From Chara braunii (lineage: Eukaryota > Streptophyta > Charophyceae > Charales > Characeae): 64,000 nucleotides of DNA. Below the pieces are notes generated by a model. It was not told the origin of the DNA. It worked only from the letters and a program-made list of their open reading frames with translations, and did not search any database. The number at the start of each line of letters is the position of its first letter. Within the stretch, counting starts at the first letter, position 1. This document shows positions 21,810 to 33,699 of this stretch, in pieces. The stretch spans positions 1,671,830 through 1,735,829 of the forward strand of contig BFEA01000157.1 in the NCBI GenBank assembly GCA_003427395.1. Reading direction: 5' to 3'. Position numbers and translations under genes: made by a program.

Positions 21810-24800
21810 ATAATCTCTCATCCTCATACCTATACTGCTTTGGGAACTTAGTCGTTTGGGGGGTCCACCGCCACTCAACCTCCCCAGGGCTTCGCGGAAG
21901 ATTACACTTATTTTTTTTTTTTTTTTTCTTTGGGAACTTAGTGGTTTTTAGGGTCCTCGTAAACTTAACCCTCCCTAGGGCTTCGTCGAAGATCACACTT
22001 ATTTTTCTTCTTTTTTTTCTTTGATAACTTAGTCGTTTTTGAGGGTCGACCGCCCTCTCAACCTCCCCAGGGCTTCACCGAAGATTACACTTTTTTTTCT
22101 TTTTTTTTTTTCTTTCGGAACTTAGTCGTTTTGGGGGATTAGTCGTTTTGGGGGGTTGACCGCCCGCCCAACCTCCCCAAGGTTTCGCCGAAGATTACAC
22201 TTATTTTTCTTCTTTTTTTTATTTGGGAACTTAGTGGTTTTTAGGGTCCTCGTCCACTTCACCCTCCAAGGGTTTCACCGAAGATTAGAGTTATTTTTCT
22301 TCTTTTTTTTCTTTAAGAACTTAGTCGTTTTGGGGGGTCCACCACCCGCTCAACCTCCCCGGGCTTCGCCGAAGATTACACTTATTTTTCTTTTTTTTTT
22401 TCTTTGGGAACTTAGTAGTTTTCAGGGTTCGCGTCCACTTAACCCTCCCCAAGGCTTCGCCAAAGATTACACTTATTTTTCTTTTTTTGTTCCTTTGGGA
22501 ACTTAGTCGTTTTGGGGAGTCGACCATCCGCTCAACCTCCCAAGGCTTCGCCGAAGATTACACTTATTTTTATTCTTTTTTTTCTTTCGGAACTTAGTGG
22601 TTTTTAGGATCCTCGTCCACTTAACCCTCCCCAAGGCTTCGCCGAAGATCACACTTATTTTTCTTCTTTTTTTTCTTTGAGAACTTAGTCTTTTTTGTGG
22701 GTCCACCGCACGCTCAACCTACCCAAGGCTTTGCCAAAGATCACACTTATTTTTCTTCTTTTTTTTCTTTGGGAACTTAGTCGTTTTGGGGGGTCGACCA
22801 CCCGCTCAACCTCCCCAGGGCTTCGTCGAAGATTACGCTTATTTTTCTTCTTTTTTTTCATTGGGAACTTGGTCGTTTTTGGGGTTCGACCGCCCGCTCC
22901 ACCTCCCCACGGTTTCACCGAAGATCACACTGATTTTTCTTCTTTTTTTTCTTTGGGAACTTAGTAGTTTTAAGGATCCTCGTCCACTTAACCCTCCCAG
23001 GGCTTCGCCGAAGATTACACTTATTTTTCTTTTTTTTTCCCTTTGGGAACTTAGTCGTCTTTGGAGGTCGGCCATCTGCTCAACCTCCCCAGGACTTCGC
23101 CGAAGATTACACTTATTTTTCTTCTTTTTTTTCCTTGAGAACTTAGTGGTTTTTAGGGTCCTTGTCCACTTCACCCTCCCAGGGCTTCACTGAAGATTAC
23201 ACTTATTTTTCTTCTTTTTTTTCTTTGGGAACTTGGTCGTTTTGGGGGGTCCTCCACCCGCTTAAACTCCCAGGGCTTCGCCGAAGATCACAATTATTTT
23301 TTTTCTTTTTTTTTTTGTGGAACTTAGTGGTTGTTAGGGACTTCGGCCACTTAACCTTCCCGGGGCTTCGCCGAAGATGACACTTATTTTTCTTCTTTTT
23401 TTTCTTTGGGAACTTAGTCGTTTTTGTGGGTCGACCGCCCGCTCAACCTACCCAGGGCTTCGCCGAAGATCACACTTATTTTTCTTCCTTTTTTTCTTTG
23501 GGAACTTAGTCGTTTTGGGGGGTCGACCGCCCGCTCAACCTCCCCAGGGCTTCGTCGAAGATTACGCTTATTTTTTTTCTTTTTTTTCTTTGGGAACTTT
23601 GTCGTTTTGGGGGCTTGACCGCCCGCTCCACCTCCCCAGGGTTTCGCCGAAATTCACACTTATTTTTCTTCTCTTTTTTTGGGGGAAACTTAGTAGTTTT
23701 CAGGGTCCTCGTCCGCTTAACCCTCCCCAGGGCTTCGCCGAAGATTACACTTATTTTTTTATTTTTTTTCCTTTGGGAACTTAATCGTTTTGGGGGGTTG
23801 ACCATCCGCTCAACCTCCGCAGGGTTTCGCTGAAGATTACACTTATTTTTCTTCTTTTTTTTTCTTAAGGAACTTAGTCGTTTTTGGGGGTCGACCGTCC
23901 GCTCAACCTCCCCAGGGCTTCGCCGAAGATTACACTTATTTTTCTTCTTTTTTTTCTTTGAGAACTTGGTCGTTTTTGGGGGTCGACCGCCCGCTCAACC
24001 TACTCAGGGCGTCGCCGAAGATTACACTTATTTTTCTTCTTTTTTTTCTTTGGGAACTTAGTGGTTTTTACGGGTCGACCGCCCGCTCAACCTCTAGGGA
24101 TTCGCCGAAGATTACACATATTTTTCTTCTTTTCTTTTTTTTTGGGAACTTAGTCGTTTTGGGGGGTCAACCGCCCCCTCAACTTGNNAGGGCTTCGCCG
24201 AAGATTACACTTTTTTTTTTTTTTTTTTTTTNTTNTTTGGGAACTTAGTGGCTTTTAGGATCCTCGTCCACTTAACCCTCCCCAGGGCTTCGCCGTGGCT
24301 TTTAGGGTCCTCGCCACTTAACCCTCCCAGGGCTTCGCCGAAGATTACACTTATTTTTCTTTTTTTTTCTTTTTTGGGAACTTAGTCGTTTTGGGGAGTC
24401 GACCGCCCGCTCAACCTTCCCAGGGATTCGCCGAAGATTACAATTATTTTTCTTATTTTTTTTTCCTTCGGGAATTGAGTGGTTTGTAGGGTCTTCGGAC
24501 GCTTAACCTTCTCAGGGCTTCGCCGAAGATTACACTTATTTTTCTTCTTTTTTTTCTTTGGGAACTTAGTCGTTTTGGGGGGTCGACCGCCCGCTCAACC
24601 TACCCAGGGCTTCGCCGAAGATTAAACTTATTTTTCTTCTTTTTTTTCTTTGGGAACTTTGTCGTTTTGGGGGGTTGACCGCCCGCTCAACCTCCCCAGG
24701 GGTTCGCCGAAGATTACGCTTATTTTTCTTTCTTTTTTGCTTTGGAAACTTTGTTGTTTTTTAGGGTCGACCGCCCGCTCCACCTCCCCAGGGTTTCGCT

Positions 24801-25705
24801 GAAGATCACACTTATTTTTCTTCTTTTTTTTCTTTGGGATCTTAGTCGTTTTTGGGGGGCCACCGCCCGCTAAACCTCCCAGGGCTTCGCCAAAGATAAC
24901 ACTTATTTTTCTTCTTTTTTTTCTTTTGGAACTCAGTCGGTTTGGGGGTCGACCGCCTGCTCAACCTCCCAAGGGCTTCGCCGAAGATTACACTTATTTT
25001 TCTTCTTTTCTTTCTTTGGAGACTTAGAGGTTTTTAGGGTCCTCGTCCACTTAACCCTCCTAAGGGCTTCGCCGAAGATTACACTTGTTTTTCTTCTTTT
25101 TTTTCTTTGGGAACTTAGTCTTTTTGGGGGGTCCATCGCCCGCTAAACCTCTCCAAGGCTTCGTCGAAGATGAAACTTATTTTTCTTCTTTTTTTTCTTT
25201 GGGAACTTAGTGGTTTTTAGGGGTCGACCGCCCGCTCAACCTCCTAAGGGCTTCGCCGAAGATGAAACTTATTTTTCTTCTTTTTTTTCTTGGGGAACTT
25301 AGTCGTTTTGGGGGGTCGACCGTCCGCTCAACCTCCCCAGGGCTTATCGAAGATTACACTTATTTTTCTTTTTTTTTTTCTTTGGGAACTTAGTCGTTTT
25401 CGGGGGTCGACCGCCCGCTCAACCTCCCGAGGGCTTCACAGAAGATTACACTTATTTTTCTTCTTTTTTTTCTTTGGGAACTTACTCGTTTTGGGGGGTC
25501 GACTGCCCGTTCAACCTCCCCAGGGCTTCGCCGAAAATTACACTTATTTTTCTTGTTTTTTTTGTTTGGGAACTTTGTCGTTTTTGGGGGTCGACCGCCC
25601 ACTCAACTTCCCAGGGCGTCGCCGAAGATTACGAATATTTTTCTTCTTTTTTTTCTTTGGGAACCTAGTCGGTTTGGGGGGTCAACCGCCCACTCAACCT
25701 CCCCG
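21810..25705 (+). repeat. 91-92 bp satellite array
   Basis: About 42 tandem units, measured from successive GGCTTCGCCGAAGAT cores (for example 22363, 22454, 22545, 22636, 22728). Each unit has a near-palindromic core (CTTCGCCGAAG), a pyrimidine tract of about 28 bases (TTATTTTTCTTC-T8-CTTT) and GGGAACTTAGTCGTTTT. Two variants intermix: one with GGTCGACCGCCCGCTCAACC and one with AGGGTCCTCGTCCACTTAACC. Open frames across the array are poly-Phe artefacts of the T tracts. Ns at 24187-24188, 24232 and 24235 are gaps in units. Confidence 0.93.
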
Positions 25706-25707
25706 GA

Positions 25708-27420
25708 CAAAAAATATGATGGTGTATCTTTCCATATGTCAGTGAAAGATTCTTCTTTGGGAACTTAGTCGTTTTTTGTGGGTCAACCACCTACTCATCC
25801 TCCTCAGGGCTTTGCCGAAATGTTGAATATGTATATATGAAGAGATAGAGAGAGACAGGTAGAGAGTAAGAAATATAATTCTCAAAAGTGAAATTTACAC
25901 TAACTCATTGGTTCATGTATGATGAAGCGGCAAACGACACGCTTGGGCCTCTGGCGAGAGTCTCCCCAACCATAATACACTCCCTCTAAGCTATGTGTAT
26001 GGGACTCCAGAACGTGACGCTTCTTAGCAGCCTAACTGAGGATCGATCTGCTGTTGAAGTCCGACCTAGGCTGTGCGGATCAGTATCGAGCCGTAGCCAC
26101 ATGAACCACTTGATCTGGGAGTTAATGACCAGAATGCTAAGACAATAGGTCGATAGACAGATAGATACATATATAAAGAGAAAGAGCGAAAAAAAAAAAA
26201 AAAAAAAAAGATCATGCTTCCCTCCANAAAGAGAAAGAGCGAAAAAAAAAAAAAAAAAAAAAGATCATGCTTCCCTCCAGAAGGCTTCGCCGAAGAATAC
26301 ACTAATTTCACTTTTATTTGGTCTTTGGGTACTTAGTCGTTTTTTGGGTCCTCCTCTAACTAACCCCCACAAAGGCTTCGTCGTTAAAAATACTCTTCTG
26401 TCTTTTTTTTTTCTCTTTTTTTACTTAATCTGTTTTTAGGATGTTTCACTGATTAACCCTCCCCAACACTTCTCACCTTATTGTACGTTCTTAACTCATT
26501 CAAAAATAATAATAAATTAAAACAGGTGGGGGGGGGGGGGGTTCGCGCCACAAAGTTTTTCTAACACTTACCGCATGCACAACACAAGAAATATGATGGT
26601 GTATCTTTCCATATGTCAGTGGAAGATTCTTCTTTGGAAACTTAGCCGTTTTTTGTGGGTCAACCACGTACTCACCCTCGTTAGGGTTTCGCTGAAATGT
26701 TCTATATGTATATATGAAGAGATAGAGAAACACAATTCTGAAACACGAAATTTACAGTAACTCATTAGTTCATGTCTGACGAAGCGGCTGACGACACGCT
26801 TGGGCCTCTGGTGACAGTCTCCCCAACCACAGTGCACTCCCTCTAAGCTAGGTGTGTGAGACTCCAGAACGTGACGCTTCTGAGCGGCCTAACTGAGAAT
26901 CGATCTCCTGCCGCAGCCACATGAACCACCTCAGTTGGGTATGAATGACCAAAATGGTAAGACAATAGGTCGATAGCCAGATAGATATATATAGAAAGAG
27001 AAAAAGGAAAAAAAAGAAAAAAAAAAAAAAAAGAGAAAAAGATCACGCTTCCTTCCAGAAGGCTTCGCCAAAGAATACACTAATTTCACTTTCCTTTGGT
27101 CTTTGGGTACTTAGTCATTTTTTTTGTCCTCCTCTAACTACCCTCTCAAAGGTTTCGCCGCAAAAAATATTTTTCTGTTTTTTTTTTTTTTTTTTTACTT
27201 GATCTGTTTTTAGGATGTTCCACTGACTAACCCCCCCAACACTCCCCACTTTATCCTATGTTCTCAACTCATTTAAAAATAATAATACGTTGAAACATTT
27301 GGGGGGGGGGTCGGTTCGCGCCACAAAGTTTCTCTAACACTTACTGTATACACAACAGTCAAAAAATATGACGGTGTACCTTTTCATATGTCAATGGAAG
27401 ATTCATTCACATATTCCATA
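25708..27420. repeat. tandem duplication, unit about 780-870 bp, two full copies plus a partial third
   Basis: Copy 1 starts at 25708, copy 2 at 26584 and a partial third at about 27360. Each starts with the dispersed motif GGTGTATCTTTCCATATGTC, then a satellite-derived segment and TATATGAAGAGATAGAG, then a poly-A/purine block and a satellite fragment. Each full copy ends with a G run (14 G at 26528, 10 G at 27301) before GTTCGCGCCACAAAGTTT. A smaller duplication of about 50 bases with one N occurs at 26178-26280. Confidence 0.85.
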
Positions 27421-27799
27421 TTTGGTGAGTAGAGGCGCGAGGCCCCGAGAATAGGGGTGGTTGTACATTTGTCATCGCCCCTCGCATTTGGCAAGGGCCT
27501 CGCTACACTACTTAGTACTCACTGATGTCTTTCCACCTCGTCATAATTTTTTTTATTTTTTTTTTCTAGATCTGATGATAGGAATTTGCCCACCTCGTTG
27601 TCCCCCAACTAGACGTTGTGTCCAGCTTGTGAAACACTGTTCCAGCATGCTTGAAGGTGAGTTTTTCAGTCGGGAAAGGTATTGGCGGTTTAAATGACTT
27701 TTGTGAACTTAGTCTGATATCACCTAATGTGAAGAAAAAAAAACATTTTTTAAAAGCATTGAGAACTTGAAGGCTGCCCCTACCCTTCAAACCATCCCC

Positions 27800-28275
27800 C
27801 AACAGGTGGGAGGAAGTGTACAGGCAGCCCCTCTTCGGAAACAAGTGGATCACTGACGCCCAGGGCTGAGTAAGGTGCAACTCGGACCCCCCGTGGAAAG
27901 GTTGGGTGAAGCATGGGGCGTTACGGGTAGGGGACCTGTGGGATGAAGAGGCTAAGGATTGGACGAGCGCAGACAGAATGAGAGGATGGCTGCGATACTG
28001 CCACCACACACAAAAAATGCTTGAATAACTAATAGAAAGATTACCTCTGGCATGATACACCATTCTGAGGAAGGGCCCCCAACTGGAGGAAGGAGACTGG
28101 GTGGGCCTAAACTGCGAAAAGGACCGGATTGGTAGGATCCACCTAGTGGAAAAAGAAGACGTGTTGGTGGAGTATTACGCATAAGGAAGTGAGGACCTGC
28201 TAATTGGGAGCAGACAACCATTCCAGTGGAGGAAAAGAAGTGACGTGTACCGGATCAGAGTATTTCAGAGTACTC
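27800..28275 (+). pseudogene. LINE ORF2 C-terminal remnant
   Basis: One + strand frame, broken by at least four stops, reads like the C-terminal region of plant-lineage LINE reverse transcriptases. Segments include N-R-W-E-E-V-Y-R-Q-P-L-F-G-N-K, P-W-K-G-W-V-K-H-G, V-G-D-L-W-D-E-E and F-Q-W-R-K-R-S-D-V-Y-R-I-R-V-F. The pattern is a low-spacing W-x-x-W...G...V-x-D-L-W-D arrangement preceding the terminal domain. RT catalytic motifs are absent, so the remnant is 5'-truncated as is usual for LINEs. The identification rests on my recollection of the family, not on a search. Confidence 0.5.
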
Positions 28276-28341
28276 TGGAGAGCTGCCATGACCAGGTAGC
28301 TTCTTCCGGTTTTCGGGCACAGGGGACTGTGGAGGGGAAGG

Positions 28342-28355
28342 TTGTGTGTGTGTGT

Positions 28356-28441
<86 letters not shown>
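28342..28441. repeat. (GT)n(GA)n compound microsatellite
   Basis: A GT run switching to GA at about 28404. Overlapping frames of His-Thr or Ser-Leu repeats are artefacts. Confidence 0.95.
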
Positions 28442-28445
<4 letters not shown>

Positions 28446-28799
28446 AGAGACACATACCTCATGTGTATGCGACTTGGTCATGCACATTGGTCTTCTACTG
28501 GAGTGTTTCCTGGTTGCATGGTCATAAATGTAGGCTAGTATAGGTACTGAGTAGTAGTAGGCTGGACCCTGAGCGTCAATTAAGAAGAGCGATATTGAAT
28601 ACATTGTTGATGGTGGCGAGTTGGGGCTGACATTGACATTTGGGTTCATTACATTGCTCTTATTTGGCTTGTATCTTGGTATATACTACTTTCTGCTTGG
28701 TACCCTACTATCTCATCTTCAATGTGATGTTGCAATTTCGTTTTCTGTCTATCTCTCTCGCTCATTTTCTTGCACGATTCAATATGACGCAAAATCGTT

Positions 28800-29570
28800 T
28801 TCCGTTCATTGGGACACTGGACCCGTTTTCCAGCAGGTGAGGCTCCCCACCAATACACAGGAGCGCTCCATCAGAGGCTGCTGCTGGGAGCCAGTGAAAG
28901 GTGTTCATATCACCCACAGCAGTAGACTCTGGTGGAGGTCAAAAAAAAATAAAAAAAAATTGTATTAATTTGTAATATTAATATAGGGGCACTCCGGACC
29001 ACTTGCCAAAAACCAACTTTGTCTTGAGCACCCATCACTATGAACCATACCGTGAATGTCGGTTACTGGATGGTATCGCCGCCCACACTCGCTAAGTACT
29101 CTTTTAAACCACCAGTACTTGGCCCAGCTATCGGCCGCGACGCTTCCACGTTAAACCACCAGTACATGCCAGCTATCGGCCACGGACCCCTTTCGGAGGC
29201 TGCCCGCCGCTCTAAATTTTCGGAGAGGCTCAAAACAGGTTCTCCAGTTGCCTGGAGCCATGTACTTGTGGTTTAACGAGCCGCGGCATTTGGGCTTCGG
29301 CCTACCGGACCACATTGGCTAGAGGCCGCAACCAAATCGAAAACCAAAAATCGTTGCGGCAGTTCGGTTAAACTTGGCGCACAGGGTCGATGAAGGCTCG
29401 ACATCGGTAGCTGTACCAAGTACTGGTGGCTTAAAAAGGGACATTGGACCGTTTTCCAGCAGGTCCAGCTCCCCACAAATAGACTCTGGAGCCATCTGAG
29501 GGGATTACCACAGGAGGGGGTGCTCTTAGCAGCTCCTGTGGTACCACCTGCGGATGATTAAAAAAAAAGA
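28800..29570. repeat. direct repeat pair flanking a foldback-like segment
   Basis: A 50-base segment GGGACAYTGGACC...TTTTCCAGCAGGT...CTCCCCAC occurs at about 28811 and 29440. Between them TTTAAACCACCAGTACTTGG (about 29103) pairs with CCAAGTACTGGTGGCTTAAAA (about 29417), and a second partial copy occurs at 29151 with an inverted partner near 29265. A-rich runs follow both outer repeats (28939, 29561). This may be a small non-autonomous element; no coding content is seen. Confidence 0.5.
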
Positions 29571-29699
29571 AAAATCATCCAGGTAGTGAAATTTTGTGGA
29601 GGTGGGTGGTGGTGAGCACAATCCACTTTGTGAATGAATCTAGCCTTATCTCTGCTTACATCTATGATCTGTTAAGTTCCAAAACTGTCTACACGGCAT

Positions 29700-30200
29700 G
29701 CCTGAATGGGAAGTCAGTCTACAAAACTGATGGCTGCTGAAGAGCTCCCAGCCAAACAGGTCCCTCGATAACGGGCGTTGTAGTAGGCGCGGAACTCGCC
29801 AAAGTTGGTGAGTTCAGCCAACACTCTGGACTCCTCTAATTTGACACACTTCAGTGGAAAGCACAGTTGTTGGTGTTTCGCAAGTGGTGCAGCAAGCCCG
29901 TAGTGCCTTCTGGAGGGAGAATGGTTTATTCCCTGAAGAAACACCATGATGGAAGCAAAGTTTGGTAGTCTTCACATGCCATAATGACACGTTTGTCTTT
30001 CCGTAAACTTCAATGGCAAATTCGGGGCCCAAAGTAGGGACGCGCTTCACCTCTAGCCAAGTGAAAAATGTTGAATGCATCTTCACACTTTATACTGCAA
30101 TATACATTCAATATTTCTGCATTTGACGAACAATCAAGCTCTTCATGGTAGCAATCTTGGATCACCACCACTGGCCATGATGAATTTTTTCCCATTCTAC
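29700..30200 (-). other. possible degraded coding remnant, unrecognised
   Basis: Three - strand open frames (30195-30010, 30086-29814, 29947-29714) tile this stretch with frame changes. They contain C-S-I-K-C and C-T-T-C pairs, but I recognise no family. It may be an old coding insertion or chance. Confidence 0.25.
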
Positions 30201-30733
30201 GACCGAGGCACTCACACTAGCTCTATTTTTTTTTTTTTTTAAACAAGGCTCCAATCTATTCGTGGGGAGTTTCACGTCCCGAGAACCAGACCCAGTGTGT
30301 CCGGCTGATCTGAGAAGTCGGACCATTCGCGGAGCAAATTTCGTGCAGTCCCACGAACCCGCGAGGAGGTTTTTGACATCCGACGAGGGCGCGACGTCTG
30401 TGAAATGCGACAACGTGTGGACTTTCTTGTGGTGGCGGAGCGGAGGCCTTGCGTTGGGTTGTACATAAGGGTGTGGGACGATGCAGGGGCTTAGTGCAGG
30501 GTTTGCGGGGTGTTGTGTGTGGCGCGGGGTCCAGTTGTGTGGGTGTCTTATCGTCAGCGAGTGGGAGAGAAAGAGAGGGTACTTCCATCGATAGGATGAG
30601 CAAAATCGAATGAATCTACCACTAGAACATGGAAATATACACTTCCACACTTTTTTTTTTTTTTTTTTTTTTTTGAGAGAGAACTGAGCAGCCTGCCAAT
30701 GTGCAAAATGAGAAGGAATCTTCCGCAAGAACA

Positions 30734-30738
30734 TGGGA

Positions 30739-30822
<84 letters not shown>

Positions 30823-30981
30823 NNNNNNNNNNNNNNNNNNNNNNNNNNNNNNNNNNNNNNNNNNNNNNNNNNNNNNNNNNNNNNNNNNNNNNNNNNNNNN
30901 NNNNNNNNNNNNNNNNNNNNNNNNNNNNNNNNNNNNNNNNNNNNNNNNNNNNNNNNNNNNNNNNNNNNNNNNNNNNNNNNN
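30734..30981. repeat. (GA)n microsatellite running into an assembly gap
   Basis: A GA run at 30734-30822 followed by 159 Ns (30823-30981). The gap length is likely a scaffolding estimate. CTACTTCCATCGATAGGATGAGCAA flanks it on both sides (about 30579 and 31001), suggesting a direct repeat that could have confused assembly. Confidence 0.9.
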
Positions 30982-31389
30982 GCAGACAGATAGAGAGACG
31001 CTACTTCCATCGATAGGATGAGCAAGAATATGAAAATATACACTGCTTTCCGGTCATGCGACTTCCGAGTTTATTGCCACAACGAGAATGAAAAAGGGAT
31101 GTAGATAGATAAAACCCCGGAGCTCAAAGACTTGACAGACCTCTTCACCTATTTCAGAGGCTACAACTAGTTGTTGTATCTCCTAGAATGTAAGTTCAAA
31201 GGGCCCTACTTGAACATTAACTTACCAAAACCTTCCGGCAAAGGGGTCAACTTGAGAACAAACTCACCGTAGCCCTTCGGCAAACGACCCAACTTGGAAC
31301 CAACTCACCAAATCTCAACAGTCCTTCGGCAAAGGGCACAACTTGAGAACCAACTCACCAAAACCATCAAGCAAAGGGTTCAGCTTCAC

Positions 31390-33060
31390 CGAACATTACA
31401 CTTATTTTTTGTTGCCAAAGAAAAAAAAGAAGAAAAATAAGTGTAATCTTCGACGAAGTTCTAGGGAGGTTGAGTGGGCGGTTGACCCCAAAAACAACTA
31501 AGTTCCCAAAGAAAAAAAAAAAACTATAATTTTCAGCGAAGCCGTGGGATATTGTGTGTGCGGTTGACCCCCCAAAACCACTAAGTTCCCGAGGAAAACA
31601 AGAAGACTAATAACTGTAATTTTCGACGAAGCCCTGGGGATATTGAGTGGGTGGTTGACCCACACAAACGACTAAGTTCCCGAGGAAAAAAAAGAAGAAA
31701 AATAAGTGTAATTTTCGACGAAGCCGTGGGAAGGTTGAGTGGGCGGTCGACGCCCAAAAAACAACTAAGTTCGCAAAGAAAAAAAAGAAGAAAAATAAGT
31801 GTAATCTTTGGCGAAGCCCTGGGGAGGTTGAGTGGGCGGTCGACCCCCAAAACGATTAAGTTCCCAATAAAAAAAAAAAAAAAAAAAAATTAATCTTCGG
31901 CTAAACCGTGGGGAGGTTGAGTGGGCGGTTGACCCCTAAAACAACTAAGTTCCCAAAGAAAAAAAAGAAGAAAAATAAGTGTAATCTTCGGCGAAGCCTT
32001 GGGGAGGTTGAGTGAGCGTTGGACCCCCCAAAACGACTAAGTTCTTAAGGAAAAAAAAGAAGAAAAATAAGTGTAATCTTCGGCGAAGCCCTGGGGAGGT
32101 TGAGTGCGCGGTCAACCCCCAAAAACGACTAAGTTTAAAATAAAATAAAAAAGAACAAAAATAAGTGTAATCTTCGACGAAGCCGTGGGGAGGTTGGGTG
32201 GGCGGTTGACCCCCCAAAACGACTAAGTTCCCAAAGAAAAAAAAGAAGAAAAATGAGTGTAATCTTCGGCGAAGCCCTGGGGACGTTGAGTGGGCGGTTG
32301 ACCCCTCAAAACGACGAAGTTCCCAAAGAATAAGGGTAATCTTCGGCGAAGCCCTAGGAAGGTGGAGCGGGCGGCGGACGCCCCAAAACGACTAAGTTCC
32401 CGAATAAAAAAAACAAGAAAAATAAGTGTAAGCTTCGGCGAAACCCTCGGAAAACTTCACTAACCTTCCTAATTTTTGGCGAAATCTTAGCGTGTTGATA
32501 ATCCCTGGCGAAACTTTGGCGCCTTCACAGTCTTTGGCTTAAACCTTAGTGTCTTGACAATGAATTTCGGCGATGCTCAGCGAACCCAAACTCTTCGGCG
32601 AAGGCTTGGAGAGGTTGAGTGGGTAGTTGACCCACAAAAACGACCATGTTCCCGAGAAAAAAAAAAAAGAAAAATAAGTGTAATCTTCGGCGAAGCCGTG
32701 GAGAGGTTGAGCGGGCGTTCGAGTCCCAAAAACGACTAAGTTCCCAAAGAAAAAAAAGAAGAAAAATAAGTGTAATCTTCGGTGAAGCCCTGGGAGGTTG
32801 AGTGGGTGGTTGACCCACAAAAACGACTAAGTTCTTGAGTAAAAAAAAGGAAGAAAAATAAGTGTAATCTTCGGCGAAGCCCCTGGGATATTGAGTGGGT
32901 GGTTGACCCATAAAAGCGACTAAGTTCCCGAGGGAAAGAAAGAAGAAAAATAAGTGTAATCTTCAGCGAAGCCCTAGGGAGGGTTGAGAGGACGAGAACT
33001 TCAAAAACGACTAAGTTCCCGAAAAAAAAAAAAAAAAAAAGTATAATCTTCGACGAAACC
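31390..33060 (-). repeat. 91-92 bp satellite array, inverted orientation
   Basis: The same unit as at 21.8-25.7 kb, read on the - strand (ATCTTCGGCGAAGCC, poly-A/G tract, AACGACTAAGTTCCC). It is more irregular, with about 15 units interrupted at 32440-32580 by the longer-period derivative. Confidence 0.92.
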
Positions 33061-33690
33061 CTCGGGAAGTTTCACTAGCATTCCTAATCTTTGGCGAAAT
33101 CTTAGAGTGTTGATAATCCTCGGCGAAACTTCGACCCCTTCACAGTCTTTGGCGAAACCTTAGTGTCTTGAGAATGAATTTCGGCGATGCTCAGGAAACC
33201 CAAACTGCAACAATTTTCAACGACCCGTTACTGCAATGTTCTGTGGCAATAAATTGTAATCTTCGGCGAAACCCTAACTGGAATCTTCGGCGAAGCTCTT
33301 GGGAGGGTTAAAAGGACGAGAACTTTAAAAACGACAAAGTTACCGAAAAAAAAAACGACAATAATTGTAATCTTCGGCGAAACCCTAAGGAAGTTTCACT
33401 AGCCTTCCTAATCTTTGGCGAAATCTTAGTGTGTTGATAATCCTCGGCGAAACTTCGATACCTTCATAGTTTTTGGCGAAACCTTAGTGTATTGACAATG
33501 AATTTCGGCGATGGTCAGCGAATCCAAACTGCAATAATTTCCAACGCTCCGTTACTGCAATGTTCGGCGGCAACAAACTGTAATCTTCGGCGAAACCCTA
33601 ACTGGAATCTTCGACGAATCCTAATCGCGAGCTCCAACAGAACTTAACCGTAGCTTTCGGCGAAAACCTAATTCTAATCTTCGACGAAAC
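33060..33690. repeat. longer-period satellite derivative (about 320 bp)
   Basis: TTCGGCGAAA/TTTGGCGAAA cores recur within a longer unit (TTTCACTAGCCTTCCTAATC ... AATGAATTTCGGCGATG ... CGTTACTGCAATGTTC). The unit is seen at 33065 and 33390 and partly at 32450. Confidence 0.75.
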
Positions 33691-33699
33691 CCAATTATT

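Noticed and set aside
22156-25745. Many open frames of 60-150 codons rich in Phe/Leu across the satellite, with mirror Lys-rich frames on the other strand
   Set aside because: They follow the T tracts of the 91-92 bp unit, cycle through all frames because the unit is not a multiple of three, and lack independent start or codon signals.
28245-28538. Frames of alternating Cys-Val, Arg-Glu or His-Thr
   Set aside because: Direct translation of the GT/GA microsatellite.
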